NCBI GenBank assembly: GCA_918807975.1
Contig: OU964929.1
Coordinates: 14,091,197-14,155,196 of the forward strand
DNA from: Aplidium turbinatum
Taxonomy: Eukaryota > Chordata > Ascidiacea > Aplousobranchia > Polyclinidae
Direction of reading: 5' to 3'
DNA: 64,000 nucleotides
Of this stretch, positions 1 through 14,600 are shown in pieces (position 1 is the stretch's first letter; each line of letters begins with the position of its first letter). Position numbers and translations under genes: made by a program. The notes beneath the pieces were generated by a model, which made no database searches, had not been told where the DNA came from, and worked only from the letters and a program-made list of their open reading frames with translations.

Positions 1-1098
1 ACATGTAAAGATTTGAAATGCAATACGCTTCTCATTTGTGTAGGATAAACCAGAACATCACGCTTTTGTGAAAAGGACGATCGTTCCACCACGTTTATAC
101 GTGATGCAGCTTAGTTGAATCAATATATTCGAGGCTTCTTGTACCAGGTTCACTGTCACTGATAAACTAAACCGCGATGCAGTACCTCGCAAAGCAATTG
201 TAGCGTAACATTTCCATGTGCTATAACTCGTCATAAATTGTGAAAACTTGTGTATTTACTTGTCAAGTTGTCTCATGTGAAGTGATAATTACAACTTGCC
301 TGAGTAGGCCTACAGCAAGGGACAATCAAAATAGATGAAACCGCATTCATGGTAATATAGACGTTTTGCAAACTGCTCTTTTCGTTTTCAATATAATAAC
401 AAGAATGACAGCTTATTTTCACTAAACATATAAACAAATATCAAAAATTATGAATGAACAGCGCATCTATATTTTTCGGTTTAGGTTCAACAATGCATTC
501 TAGCCGTCAAAATGATGGAATATTTGGTAATTTTGTTGAGACATACCATTGCCCAATCGTTGAATTTACATCAGAGATAATTTTATTAGATAGATTATCA
601 GTTTCATGCACATGGTTTCATTCAGCGTTATAATGTTGTTTTTCAAGCCACGTGGCGTTCATGGTCATAACGCAACATTGCAGAAACAGCCAATATTGAT
701 ACCAGGTAGGCCTACTAATTATTACGCCGCTTTCGTCGAATCTACGTCGCTAAACGACGATATTGTGCAAACGCCTGTTGGATTTCCCTTCTACGTGTAG
801 TTTATCATAAACGTGAAGCATTGCTCAAAAAGCTAATCTGAATCACCATAGATAACCATAGCATTCATATAGTTTCATCATCAGTAAATATGTAAAGTGC
901 ACTTCACAATTTTTAACAACGGTCTGACAATTTATTATATTGCAAAGTTTTGATTTATTCTCGATTTTTATAATTCTGTGTAACAGTTTTTTTCTAACTA
1001 GTTTCTATGGGACTAACAATTTGTTTCATTATACATTTTCTTTAGTATTTCAACGCCATTATTAAAAAAATTACGTCCTTTTCACTTTTAAATAAAAC
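1..1098. other. Left-edge stretch with no recognised gene
   Basis: AT-rich sequence. I see no convincing spliced exon on either strand and no clear repeat end. The short frame at 606-800 has no family signature. The stretch leads into the piggyBac remnant and may be intron or 3' flank of the minus-strand FERM gene, whose missing exons should lie to the left, but none was recognised here. Confidence 0.4.
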
Positions 1099-2808
1099 AT
1101 GGCAAGGCAAGGATTCAGTGCTGAAGAAATATTGCAACATGTTTTACTGGATTCTGACGACGAAAGCCAGGTGGATGATTTGGAGGATTTATGGCACTCC
1201 GATTCAGATGAAGAAGCGGATTCTTCTCCGTCAACTTCCGCAACAGCGATTCCGATCGAGATTGACGACCAGTTACCTTCCATGGGCGATGTTCAACCGG
1301 AGTTTGCGCCATCAGTACGGATTATAACATCGAAAAGACTGGTGAACAGCATAGATTCCTATCTCGACATGAACAACTACGATGCTGTTGAGTTTTCCTG
1401 ACACACTGAAGTCTTATACAACTTTTGTAGAAAAGCCAAAGAACAGACAAGAGGGCGGCGTCAGCATTACTTGGTCTAATGCGAGACCGGTGCACAATGG
1501 GAGAAGGGGCCGGGCTAACATTATATCTGGCCCGATTGGTGTTAGAGGAGAAGCCAAAGAAGCCAAGACCCCTCGGCAAGCATGGGAACTATTTTTTTCT
1601 TTAAACATTTTGAACATTATTGTTCAAGAAACAAATAGAAAAATTGCCACACTCATTTCTCAATTGCCAGAGAGAATTTTAGATGACAGCAGGTACTGCT
1701 ATTTTGGCCCAACCAACAACGAGGAGATGCTGGCCTTTGTTGAATTGGAGTATTTTCGGGGGCTTTTAGGACAGGCTGGTCATTCCACGGATGTATTGTT
1801 CAATCAACTGCAAGGACATCCCGTGTTTAGTGCAACAATGAGCAAGAACCGCTTTAAATTTTTATTTTCGAACATTTCGTTCGACGACCAAAATACTAGG
1901 CCGCATCGTTGGAAGAATGACCGCTTGGCCGCATTTCGAGTCGTTTTCGAAATGTTTAACGAAAACTGCGGCAAACATGTCATTCCAGGTGACTACTTGT
2001 CGTTGGACAAAACGCTATACCCCATGAGGACACAAATTGCCTTCAAGCAATATAATCCAAACAAGCCTGCGAAATATGGCCTTCTGTTCAAGTCGGTAAA
2101 CGCCAGCAGATTCCCATACACATTTGCGGCATCGGTCTATTCAGGTAAACCGAAGGAAGAGCCATTTAATTTTTACGTTTGTGGAACAGAAGAACTGGTA
2201 AAAGGAATGGTGATGAGCCTGGAACAACACGGTGACCTTCAAGGTCGGAATATTTTGTATGACCGCTTTTACACCTCCATACCACTCGCGCAGTGGTTGC
2301 TTGACAGGGGTATAACGTCAGCTGGAACCCTCAACGCTATACGTAGAGGAATACCCCTGGAAGTGAAGCAAGTGAGTGGTAGGGAGAAATCTTCGTACGA
2401 AATTTATTGGCAGACGAGTGAGGCTGATCTCAGCCTACATTCTTATGTAGTAAAAACGAAGAACTCTGGCATGCGGAATGTGTTGATGTTGACGACCATG
2501 CAACCTCTATTGGGGATTACCAAGGATGACGGCAAAAAGAAGCCAGGCTTGTATAAGCTTTACGACTTCACAAAGGGTGGCACCGATATCATCGACCAAA
2601 GGATGGGTTGGTTCATTCACGTGCAAAGCGAAGTCCCCACGGTGGACAACTACTGCGTTTGCTTATTGAGAAGGTGCCAAAGCCACAAAAAATAAACTAC
2701 CAAAAAACCGTGGCCAATGTCAATGCTATGAAAAGCCTTTATGCCCTGCACATTCCATACGAGTATGTCAAGTTTGCTTTTGCGCAGAATAAACTATTTG
2801 AATGATTG
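1099..2808 (+). mobile_element. Decayed piggyBac transposase
   Basis: A DDE transposase of the piggyBac class, which moves DNA by cut-and-paste at TTAA sites. An acidic serine-rich N-terminus lies at 1099-1401. The main frame is 1382-2695 (437 codons), and the C-terminal part is readable only in other frames up to about 2805. The three catalytic aspartates expected of the family are visible: SLDKTLYPMR near 2000, ILYDRFYTS near 2257, and GTDIIDQR near 2585. After the third aspartate the similarity (KAKSPRW) passes into another frame and meets a stop, and no C-terminal cysteine-rich domain is seen, so the gene is dead through at least two frameshifts. I could not identify the TTAA-flanked ends. 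A domesticated host gene is unlikely given this damage. Confidence 0.85.
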
Positions 2809-2901
2809 CGGTTTTATAAACTTTGGCTTCAACCACAGCCTAAATAAAACGCGGAGCTCAATGAGAGATTTTCCTTTTTTCCTTTTATTAGACAGATAGC
2901 T

Positions 2902-3265
2902 ATTTTTACGTTGATTCAACATATCAAGACGTTGAATACTTGTAAACATGTGCGGTTTTGCAATTAGATTGCTTATCAAAATCATCTATCCTTTTTTGTA
3001 TAAAAAGTGGGTCATAAAACTAATCGTAATACTCGATGTAAAATTCAGCATTTTTATATGCTGAAACAGTATTGTATTCATATTTTATAAATCCATTTTC
3101 TATTTAGAAAATATCAATATAATGCGGTTTGAGCATAGCTGAATTTTAGCACGGATACAACGACTGATTTTATGACTTTTATGCAAACAAGGACAGAAGA
3201 GAAGTAATCTAATTGCAAACCCGCGCATGTTTACATCGTCTTGCAATGTTGAATCCACGTCGAAA
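2902..3265. repeat. Inverted repeat built on two copies of the small palindrome family
   Basis: A segment at 2944-2976 is the near-exact reverse complement of 3199-3231. Each arm carries a half-decayed copy of the short palindrome found throughout the window (ttgattcaacat near 2910; aatgttgaatccacg near 3243). The unit is about 360 bp and could fold back on itself. It lies just downstream of the piggyBac remnant but shows no link to it. Confidence 0.6.
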
Positions 3266-5607
3266 TGATTGTATTAGCGTTGTATTCAATTTCTCGTATT
3301 ATCGAACTGTAAATGTGCAGCCACTTGTAATTTCAATGTGCCTCATTGCATATTCTTAAATATTTCTGAATTTGTGTGTACATAACCTGACAGAACACAG
3401 GTTGCTTTACCATTGAATCAAGTTGAAAAACGTTGCTGCAAGAGCCTTGTGCCAATTGCTGCAGTCCGGTATTGCTGTAACCAAACCAAAATACTTATCA
3501 ATATTTTGCTGCCAAACTGACATTTTTATCGCATAAACGCCCATTAGGCAAAAAAAAAAAGGCAGCTAATTCTTTGTAAAGTATTTCTCCAGGTTCACAA
3601 TGATTTGACGCATAATAAATACTACTTTGAATAAATCTAAATATTGTTTGGATTTTAGTGTGTGGCATATGAATCTTAGAGAGCTTATTGAATCCACAAG
3701 AAAATGACCCGAGGCATTACAGATTTTCCTTTTGATGAAAAGCGTTGTGACGTTCTGTTAATTAATGAACCGTAACTGTTTTATTTTGAATTTCTTTCTG
3801 ACTTCTGTTTATGTAAAGCATCATCGACTTTATCGGGTAATCTTACTCCTAGTACTAGCCTTGTATGTAGCCGAGTTCACATTGAACTTACATTGAGAGA
3901 CGCTGTTGCAACTACAATACATTGCATTTAAACCGCTTTTTTTGTTGCATGATCTTCCATTCGTTTCGTGGATTACATAATAGTATTTGATAAACGCCAC
4001 CCTGCTTCTTCAGCTGGTCTACATTTGTTAATAAAGCGTAGGAGTTGCTGTTCTTGGAACCGAGGTCACAAGATCATAATCCAAATTGGTGTGACACGCG
4101 TTCAGAAATCTTATTACTGCATGTAATTGATGAAGCATTGTTCTTTTAGTCAAGAAGCGAGCTTTATTTTGAGCGTGGGAAAAGTTATTATTTTGCATGA
4201 AAAATATAGATTCAAATTGAGATTATGTAAAAAAAATTTAATCACAACATGGCAATGCATGTTCTTCATTACTCTACCAAAAAATAATGTGTAAACTCAC
4301 GCTACAATTGCTTTAATCGCAAAATAATCCAAAAGTCATAAGTCACCTCAACATTTCAACGTCTATGAGCAGTTCTAAAATTCACATAGGTTTAATTTTC
4401 GGATATGCTCAGCGTGAATAATTTTACAAGGTGAATCCCAAAGTTTGAAGCCGTACCTTAAAAAATAACAGAGATATCACTCCTAAAGCATAAGAAGAAT
4501 CGACAGCCCCCCCCCAAACTGAGCAAGACTCCAGAGAGCCCAACCTCGTAAGGGTTAAAAGTGCACAGCACAATGGTCACGCCAGTTATTGCAATTTATC
4601 GGTCGACGCTTTTCATCAAAATGGAAGGCAAACCGTATGTAGTGGGAAATTAATCTCTCAATTTTTTCTTGAGCATGCAAATCCACTTAACTTCAAAAAT
4701 TTCATAAGGCAAATCCAGTAACACTCTTGCAACCAATGTCAAATAAACATTACTGGACGTCGACAAAACTAAAGCAGCCCATTCGAGCAGCAATGAAGCG
4801 TTCTGTCAAAAAAACACCCTTCAAAAATAAGGAAAAGCAATACGCAATATCACAGCTGGTAGCCTTTGTGATCATATTGTGAAGTGACGACGTAATGCCA
4901 CGGTGACGTAAAAGTAGAGAGAACCCCGCTGGTTAAAAGCCATAGATCAATCGATAGGTGTCATTTTCTTCCTGAGTGAGAATTGACGAGCATGGGTGAC
5001 AATGGAATAAATACATTATTCTCCTGTCTTGAGCTGGAGTTGGGCATTGGAAACGCCCAACAGATCGATAGTTATCATAGGCTCACTAAAATGCATCACC
5101 CTACGTCATGGGGACACAAGGCATCAATGACATGTACCGATTGCAAAGTTTGCAAAGTACGCGTTGCTACTGACTGACTGAAGTTGGACGCTAGATATAA
5201 CTACGCCGGTGTGTACGCTATTTGGCCGGCATTAACGAAGGCCTTGCAATTTTGCAACCTAACATTGGACAAATTGAAAAAAAAGATCAACCCATTCCGG
5301 AACGGAATCAATTTTTGATATCAAACAAAATCGAAATTGGTGAAAGGAAGTAACCCATGTTGATGCGCTATCCGGCGCAAGCGGAGAAGGGACTGGCGAC
5401 GAAACTCATCCAGACGGCGCGACTCAGTTTCAACTTCTTGCAAGTTTACAAAGAGAACGTAAAAACACAGGTTTTTCTAATTTATAAAACTGATAAAAAA
5501 TTAAGAATGCCTTATTCTGACGCCAAACCAAATGAGGAGAATTATAACGTTTATAAGGCAACATCACCCTTGGGAACATTTTCTATAAAAACTACAATTG
5601 CACAAAC
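3266..5607. other. Stretch with no recognised gene, left of the last identified FERM exon
   Basis: I looked on the minus strand for the next FERM exons (F3 lobe) and found none. Frames such as 4983-5177 and 5357-5623 on the plus strand have no recognisable similarity; the latter overlaps a real minus-strand exon. There are poly-A and poly-C runs near 3550 and 4508 but no clear element ends. Confidence 0.4.
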
Positions 5608-8600
5608 CTTGAGCAGTTTATAGTAATGCACTGGAACGTCTTCAATGGTTGAAGCTAACTTTATATAATCTGCCTGAGCAGTGAAAGCTGATGTAGAGGC
5701 AAGTTCCTCATGCATGCTGGGAAGATAGGACCATAGGTATTCTTCATCCCATTTCTTCATAAACTATAAAATAAATTTATTGTTAAGTGTGAATATTTTT
5801 TTTTAATTAAAAATTGCGGGCATTAGCTGCATTGTGAACCAAAAACCTCATGGAAAACACACTCTTGTCCATTTTTCAGTTGTAAACACTAAACAGTGAA
5901 ACGATGTAAAAATGCCAACCTTTCCTGGCTGGGGTATGTCAAGCACAGCCAAGTTTAGACGTCAATCAGTTAAGCGTCACAACCACAACACAGTTGCCTG
6001 AAACACTGAGGATGATGAAAGCAAAGTTTACGACATGCTATAAATAGCAAGAAAAAGAATGTTCAACATGCCCGCTTGACAGTAATTACACAGTCCAGTG
6101 AAAGAATGGAATGCGAACTTAACTATGCGTTTTAGCAGCAACCAAGTTTGGGATTTTGTTGATCTTGAATTTTTTGGAATTGCAAATTTTCATAAAAAAA
6201 AACACAAAAACGATGACATTCAAAGCTGCCCACTTACCCACGCTGGAACGTATTCGTTTGGTGCAAAATAATGGCCGGTATGAACTGTTGGATCAAAGGA
6301 TCCCATGTCTAAGTGAAGGGCAGTGGCTGCAAGTGTGATAATGGTTTCGTCCTGGGTAGGCACTTTGCATTGCAGAACATTGCGCTTCAGCTGCAAGTAG
6401 TATTGCTGCCTTGACTGGTAGTTGCTGCACAATGTAGATAAGAATTAGTCACGGTGTGAACAAAAACCAGAAAAACTAGGTGACGTTATCATTACAAAAT
6501 CGCGAACTGCAGTGCTGCGATAGCAGCTTTTTTGTTTTTTTAATATTATTATGACATTGCCAGTATACTTTTCGGTCTGAAATAGATATTGCAAAAAGCA
6601 TGTACTCATATAACTGGTACCGTAGGTGATGACATTGTCATATGATTTGTCACAATGAGGTTTTAGGCTTTCTTGGATAGCAAAAACAATAGCCTATCTA
6701 ACATTTATGTAAGTCGTTTATTAGAGGACATTTTGTGTACGGTACATAAAACCCGTCGTTTTTACATTGATTTAATGCCTGCAAAGTGCTACACAATGAA
6801 TCAATGCAAAAATACGCATTTTGATACCTGGAGGAAACAGTTTTGTTACTGGTAGCTGAGTAGCTATTAATGTTAGTTGTTGTTGTATTGCATCATTTGT
6901 TACTTTTAGCCAAGCTTCGATTTGAAGTACTTTCACTTTTTGTTTCATTCATTTCTCAACGGACATCCAAAAACAAATAGATTCATTCAAGAGAGACAAA
7001 TAGGTCAAGTGTCAAGTTACAAAGTGACAATGTGGAAAGGATGCAACACTCACTCGATTTACCTGAACAACAACACTTTCAAACAACATTAGATATTTTA
7101 ATTCATTCAACAATCAAGCCAAAATACTGATTCCTAAGCGAAAAATTAATTTTGCAGGCAAAAGGTACCATTCTGGCGATGGCAACCGGTTAGAAACTTG
7201 ACCGTTCCAGTTACAATTTCACTTAGATGTAATAGAGGTAATTTTGTGAACATTAAACTATGAACATAAAACAAAACTTTTAACCACATTTAATAATACG
7301 TAAAAAAATACAGAACTACAAGCAATCGGATAATGCATTTACTGCATAGCTGCAAACTCCCCCACTGTCAATTAACAAGCGATAAGCAACAGGTCTCCAT
7401 AAATGGCAACCCTTACGGCACCAATTAAAACTTTGGGGAAGCAGTTCCATACAAGTCGGAATGCTGGACAGATCACACATGCAACTTTGCGTGTAAGTGC
7501 TAATGTGATGGACAAGTTTACACACTGACAATAGGGGGGTTAATTGTAATTTCAACTTTAGCCCTGACTTCAAAATACAACATTATTAAGACCTCTAGAA
7601 CAAAAATTAAAATTTCCGTTCAAAACCTCTCCCTACCCTGAAAAGTACAATTTTGTGTCGAATTGCCTTGTAATGCATTGACATCACTTTTTGTTTAATG
7701 TGCATTTATGGATACAGAGTCAAGGTAGTCAATATCCATAGCTAGCTGAGCTATACAGTGGATATAGGGACAGGGTCAAGCTTTCACCAGCGTACAGATT
7801 TTAAAACCAAAAACCGTGGTACCAAAGCTTTTCATGTTTTCGTGTTTAGAAGTATCAAATCAGGCAAACAACTAGTACATATTGTTCACTAAGACAAAAA
7901 TCAAATGATAATTTAGATGTGGAATAATTTGTGATTTTTAATTCACATTCTACTGAAACTATATAAATACTTTCTCAAATCAATACAAATGCGCAAGCAG
8001 TAAGATTATCGTTATCCCACAAGTGACTCAACATGTTTTGCATTTCTTCTTGAAAATACGGCTGTACGACCAGGTGTGTACTTCTTCCTAAAGTTAACGC
8101 CAGTGCCAAAATTTTATGTCATGTCCTAAAAGGCATCAAAATCTTTAATAGGAAACGACCAAACACAAAAACAGAATAAAGGAAAAGATTGACAAAGGGC
8201 TGAAATAAAACTTCACGCCACTAAATTTCTTTCATTAGATCGAAATTGCAAATTATGGGTTTCAACTTTTCCAAAACAACAGCGTTTGAAAACAAGCGAC
8301 AATTCCATTAGAAGGTTCTTTACAACACAGCCTTCCAAATGTCGACCGAGATGGTAAAACTTCATCTTTTTTACATTGATCTAACGTCTTCGAACGTTGT
8401 ATAAATCAAAATGGGCGAATTTTGTTAGCTGAGGTGAAACGCCTCATCACTCACTCACACACCTGTACTTCCAGTGACAACAGATTCCAAAAACACAAAA
8501 TAACAGGGTTTTCATCACCTTCAGGTAAGGAAGCAGTTGGTTTGCACTGCTTCATCGTTTTGCAATGTTGAAAGCAATTCTTTAAATGTTTGACCCTTCT

Positions 8601-11600
8601 TTAGTTTATTTAACGTTTTTCTGTCTTTAGTAATTTCTAATAGTTGCCCAGCGTTCAGATTTATTACTAAAACACGCAAAAGTCTTCAAAAACACGTCAT
8701 TGAGAATAAAATTTATGAGTTTGGCGCTATAAAACACTAAAAACGAACACTTACATCATTGAACTAAGTTACGCAATGGGTCATTAAATAACTAAGATTT
8801 TTACGACCAACGGGCAACGGCAGTATCAGGTAACGTTTTGTAGCGTCTTCCACTTAGAACAGTGGTTCTTAACCTATGGGTAATTACCCACGTGTGGGTA
8901 ATTTGAAGATAGCAGGTGGGTAATCAGCTGAACCAGAATATATAGAATTATAGATGTAACAAACAATGTCACAGCTGTAAGTGGTAAAGTTGCTTTATTA
9001 CTTACACTTTTTTTGATGTTTTGAGTCCTTTCAAAACAACCAAATAAGCACAGTAATATTTTATCATTTTTAAAATTGTTTCGTCATAGTAATTTATTTT
9101 CTCAACATTTTTGTCGCCGATTTTATGTATTTTATTTTTGTGACATAATAATAAGATTTTTCTTGTATAATCAGTTCAGTTACAGTTGTTTTATGAGCAA
9201 GCTTGATGGCTGCGTTGCTGTTTGAAGTAGTATAGCTAAGTGTACATTTAGAGTTAGTGTTGAGACGAGCGAGCTATATTCTTTTGAAGATGAAAGCTTG
9301 GGAAAATTCTGGGGAAAGCATATCCAAAAATCACTAATATTGTTAACCATGTCGTCTCTAATAAGCTGAACTATCGTAACTCCAAAAATGCAGTTTTGAG
9401 AAAATTGAATTTTAAAGTTCACGCTGTGTTTGCTGTACATTCATTTACGATAGTTCATCGTTCTGTATCATCAAAACTAAAGTAGATAGAGTTACGATGC
9501 TTTAACAAAATAAACTGTAGTCTATAAAGATACCAAATCCATCAAAAACGCAATTTTGAAAAATTTAGACCCCCGATTTGGACTTACGATAGTTCAGCTT
9601 ATTAGAGACGATGTAGCCTATGTATATTCTACTTATCTCTGTAAATCAGCAATTTCAAGTGTTGTTGCTTTGAAATCAAAATCCCGAAACAAGCTGTTAG
9701 ATCTGGAGTCAGATTTGAGTTGTGCAGTATCCAAAATCGCACCCAATATTGCATCGATTGTACACAAAAAACAAGAACAAATGTCTCACTGACACTATTG
9801 ATGTTGTTCTTTGCATTAAATGTTATTTTTGTTGAATAACGCTGTTCTATATTTTTAATACGGCAAAATAGATAAAATTCGATTTTGGGTAATCGGACTT
9901 TGATCTGGACAGAAATGGGTAATAAGGGAAAAAAGGTTAAGAACCCCTGACTTAGAAAGAAGCGAGATTTAGCCAACTGCAACAGATGGCTAGGGTTACA
10001 TTTACTCGGACACTAACGCTTACTGCTCTAAATCATCCACTAACAAGCCCTTAGTGGTCATCATAAAAATTGTGCGGCAGTAAGTAAAATCAAGTTATTT
10101 GACTCCACTGACACAATTTGCATGACTAATGAGCTTTGGTCGACCAATGGAACTCTGTATTGCAGAATTGCACGCAATCGTCACTTTTATGTGTATTTCC
10201 TTGAAGGGAAAAGTTGCAACACCAGGGTATGCATGCACCTCAAATAGCAACAAAAAATAAAAATTGAAAAGACTCATTCACACACTGGTGGTTGTCGTAC
10301 CCACCAACCAGGCAAGGAATAGAAAACAACAGGCACACGATGTTAGCATCAAAGTGACGGTGTGAGCTGACACAGTTTTGTTCATATGTCGCGCAAAAAA
10401 AGGTGTTATTTTTTTTCCGGCATAAATACATATTATCTTTACACCGAAAAATCTAATGAAAGAAAATGAGCTAAAATCCTGAACTGCAACTTTACAATCG
10501 TTTGCAGTTCAGGATTTATGTACTAAGTTATCGTTATGTACATCGTTATGTACTAAGATGAACTAATGAACACACAGTGTGCGAGGTATGTTGCCCAAAT
10601 TGGTTATTGCACATTACTTGAGAAGGATACCGTGATTGCAGTATGCAACCTTTTTTTACTATTCCAATAAAAACGCGGTGTTTCTAAAAGAGGTCTCATC
10701 TTGAAATAGACAGTCAACAACACCACCCATTGCACCCAAGCCAACAAATCATTCCTTATCTGCATTGATTCAACGTCTGCAAACGTTCAATACAAAAACT
10801 ACTAACCGACATATTTGCTTTTTATGTTTCTCGCTTTGATTAAAAATAACTGCTTTTGTAAGTTTTGCTTTCAACATTGTTCACCATAATCCATTTTCAA
10901 CAAACAATGCTTCATTTCACCACACAAATTAGTAATTTGAATATACGCAATGCTGCACACCGTTTTCGCAATTAAAAATTAAGCCTCATAGCCTGAAGGT
11001 GTGTTTTCACGCCATTTGCCGGATCGAGAATTAATCATCTGACTGTCTGCAGAAAACTGGTTTGAAGAGTTTGTTTATAATACTCAATTAAAATCAACAA
11101 AAATCGTTAGTCACAAACCAAGCGTATTTGTATACACTGTTTAAACGTAGAAAAACGTCTTCAAAAATCCAGAGTTTTGTGCTACCCTGAACAATTCAAG
11201 CATGATAAAATCTCAAGAAGCGAAGGATTTCGCTCAATTTTGTAATTTCAGGCTTGAGACATGCTTGAGACTTTGAGTCTGGCCTAACCCAGATATGCTT
11301 TCCTTTTACATTGATTCAACATGTGTAGACGTTTAAAAAAGCAATGTATTTCGCAAGCTGGAAAGAGATGACTTTACAAGCTCTAATTTTACAAATCAAT
11401 GTCAGACCAAAAAGCTACGCAAATATCCAGATTGTTTTAACTCTACAGTTGAAGCTTGATAATGTTACAGTATTTGTCTTACCAGATTAACTTCGGGTGT
11501 TCGACGTAGTACTGCACTTGAAATTGAATTGTGAAAACAGACGACGGTTGTATACTGAGATCGCTCCCCTGAAAAATAACGAAAAGTTAGATTAACGACA

Positions 11601-14600
11601 CTGTCTTAGGGTTAGATAAACACAAACATGAAAAAAAAACACTCTTAAGCTGTACAAAATAAAGAATTACTTATACGTGATATGTTAAGAACATAACATT
11701 TCGGCGCATAACTAGCGCTTAGCTATTACTCTTAAAAACTAACATGACACTTTGTCACCAAACCAGCAATCAGGCATTTTTTACTTTGATTTAACGTTTG
11801 CGGACGTAAAAAGAACTGATTGCGCTTACCATAACAAAGCAGCAGTTAAGCGTGACCATTCGGGATTTAAAGTTACATTTAGTGTCACAAAATGTCGTGG
11901 GCAGAGCAATATTTCACAAAAATGCAGTCTTTCGCGTGCTTTGTCGGTCACAGTAGGACGTTAACGAACATAAATATCAATGAAACAGGAATTCCAACAT
12001 TATTAAAGTAAAGCAATGCGAAAGAAACAATAATTCCTTAAACAACAATTTGTCATATTGCATGAAAAAAAAATTATTCAAATACTGTTAACACTAGAAA
12101 TAGAGGAAAGTCGGATTGTTATCCTCTACAAATAAGACTGCTGAAAAGGTTTTATTACAAATATCACTTGAATGATGTTGCCATGAAACTGCCTTTCAGG
12201 AAACAAAATCTTTACAAAAAGTAATAAGTTGATGACCAACTACCGCCAAAAAATGTTACACGTGTCTAAAATACACAACATCGTTGCCGCCCGATTAAAT
12301 TCAAAAATTGTAAGGATTTCAAATTTTTCGCATTTCATAATTTATTAAAACTGGCATCGTGGACTCGTGACTCTAGAAAGTGAAGTGTGATTTGTAATAT
12401 GTGAAGAGCCTTATTGCTAGATGCCTGCAGCTGGCTTTACTTTTTAGTGAACAAATTTTCGCTATCCTAGGAATTTTTATTGTTTGATTCACCACTTAGC
12501 ATTTATGAAAAGGCTTTCTCCTTTCCACACGCCTACCACCACACATCAAGTCATCAATCGAGAGTCAGCTAAAAATGTTAACACTCAATGCAATAACTAA
12601 CACATCTAAATCATGGGTATTGAAGTTTTCTGTAATGGAAAGCCAGTCGAAATCTTGCCATACAGCACAAAAAAATCAGCCTGGCAGATTAATCATTCCG
12701 GTATTTTGTTCTATTTGCTTTGAGCAAGCTGGTTTGTGATGGCAGCATAGTTAATTAGTTAAATTACGTTTTATGCAAAGACTATGAAGACTTAAGATGA
12801 AATGAATAAATAATTCCCTAGTAAAGCTAAACAAACGCACTCAAGTAAAAATTGGGGTTTTAACATTTCAACAAGCCACATAAGACCAAAGCACGATCCT
12901 AAGCAAACTGGAGGAAAATTTAATAAATTCTTTACCTAGTTAAGACAACGTGGATTAAAATCGACAGTGCATGACTGGTTGGATAAATTTCAGAAAACGC
13001 ATATTGCCAACACACCTTACATCAGCGGTTTTCAAACGTTTTTAATCCACAGCACACCAAAGAATTTGGAAAATTACCTTGGCACATCGCCTACTTCCCT
13101 CATTGTTTTTTTTCAAAATATTGTCTTTCAATAACGTTAGATCAAAGATGCCACGTTGAACAAACTATACATGATAGAAATTTCGCTGTATTTTAATTAA
13201 TGCATGCCAGTAAAATCATTAACGTTTACTGGAATGTGAGCAGTGATAGCAGGGCGAAACTTTTGTCCACGTGAAATTGCATTGCCAATGATTGTGGCTA
13301 CACTGCCGAAAAACTGCTTCGACTTTTTGGAGGCACCTCCTTTTTGCAAACATCTGATGATCAATAGATAAACGCAGTTAAATTAATTGTCGGGAATTAA
13401 TAAAATAGACCACTGTAAAATGAAAGCAAATTCGCTCTTTTAAACAAATTTAACACTTTGCAGCTTTGCGCTACAGCTGCATTTTTAAAATCACAAGACT
13501 TTCAAGACACACTGGCGACCCAGTTTGAGAAGCTCTACCTTACAACAAAAAAGGTACCGACACACTGTTGAAATATATCGAACATGAAGACAAATTGGGC
13601 AAACAAAAATTCTTAGTTTGTAATGTTCTATTGCCGAGTAGCCTAATGTTGTATTGCCGACAAGTGTTTAATAGTATTACAAACCTCCACTTAATCACGA
13701 ATGTAAGCCCTTATATATTACATTACGTTTGGTAAAAACAATTCTCTACTTTTAGATTGCCGGAGAAAAAACCTTTCACTAGCCGTTGAACATAGCCATC
13801 CTCTTGACGATTTGGATAGTTGGAAATCAATAGACAAAAATACCACTCAACAACCGCGAGTGAGCTGTATGACAATAATAAGTTGTACAAGTGCATGGAG
13901 CAGCAACGAGTACATAGTAACTTACCCTTCGTTTCAATTCTTTTCCCCACTCCTTGGGAGCATACTTAGACAGCCTCTGCTTTAAATCCATAAATCGATG
14001 CTCTTTGTCTGTGAGATATAATTTGCAAGTTTTAAAACTATATCAGGTAAAGTTAGTTTCCAACAAGATAAGCGTAAGCGACTTTCTTTTTATGGATTTA
14101 TTTGAAGAGTGGAGGGATACATGAATAAGATATATCTTACAAAATTATACATTATTTGATGCGATTGAGCCAAAAAGTAGATAGGTGCAATCTTAAAAGC
14201 GATAATAACTCGACGCCAAACATAAATTTCACTGATATAATTTTCAAAACCATCAGCGTCACAATATATATTATATAATTATTTACACATTTTTGCTAAA
14301 CTTATAATTGAGAGAAGAATTGCAGTTTTTGTTTCGATGATGAGGCGATTATATTTGGCAGATACAGTTTTGAATTGATTTTCTTCAATGGCGGAGAAAT
14401 ATTAAAAACAAGTTTTTAAAAGATGGGTTGCCAAAAACTGAAAGCGTTTTAAGTTTGAATTATGGGACCTTATAATGCAGAGAAACTATAAAAAACTAAT
14501 GAAAATAAGCTGCAAGACTGAACAGAAATGGCTACACAGAACTACGACAAAACAAGGAAATCCTCATAACACAAATTATAGGAAAAAGATGGATGGCATG

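Noticed and set aside
1099-2808. Domesticated piggyBac host gene
   Set aside because: The reading frame is broken in at least two places and no flanking exons or cysteine-rich tail are seen.
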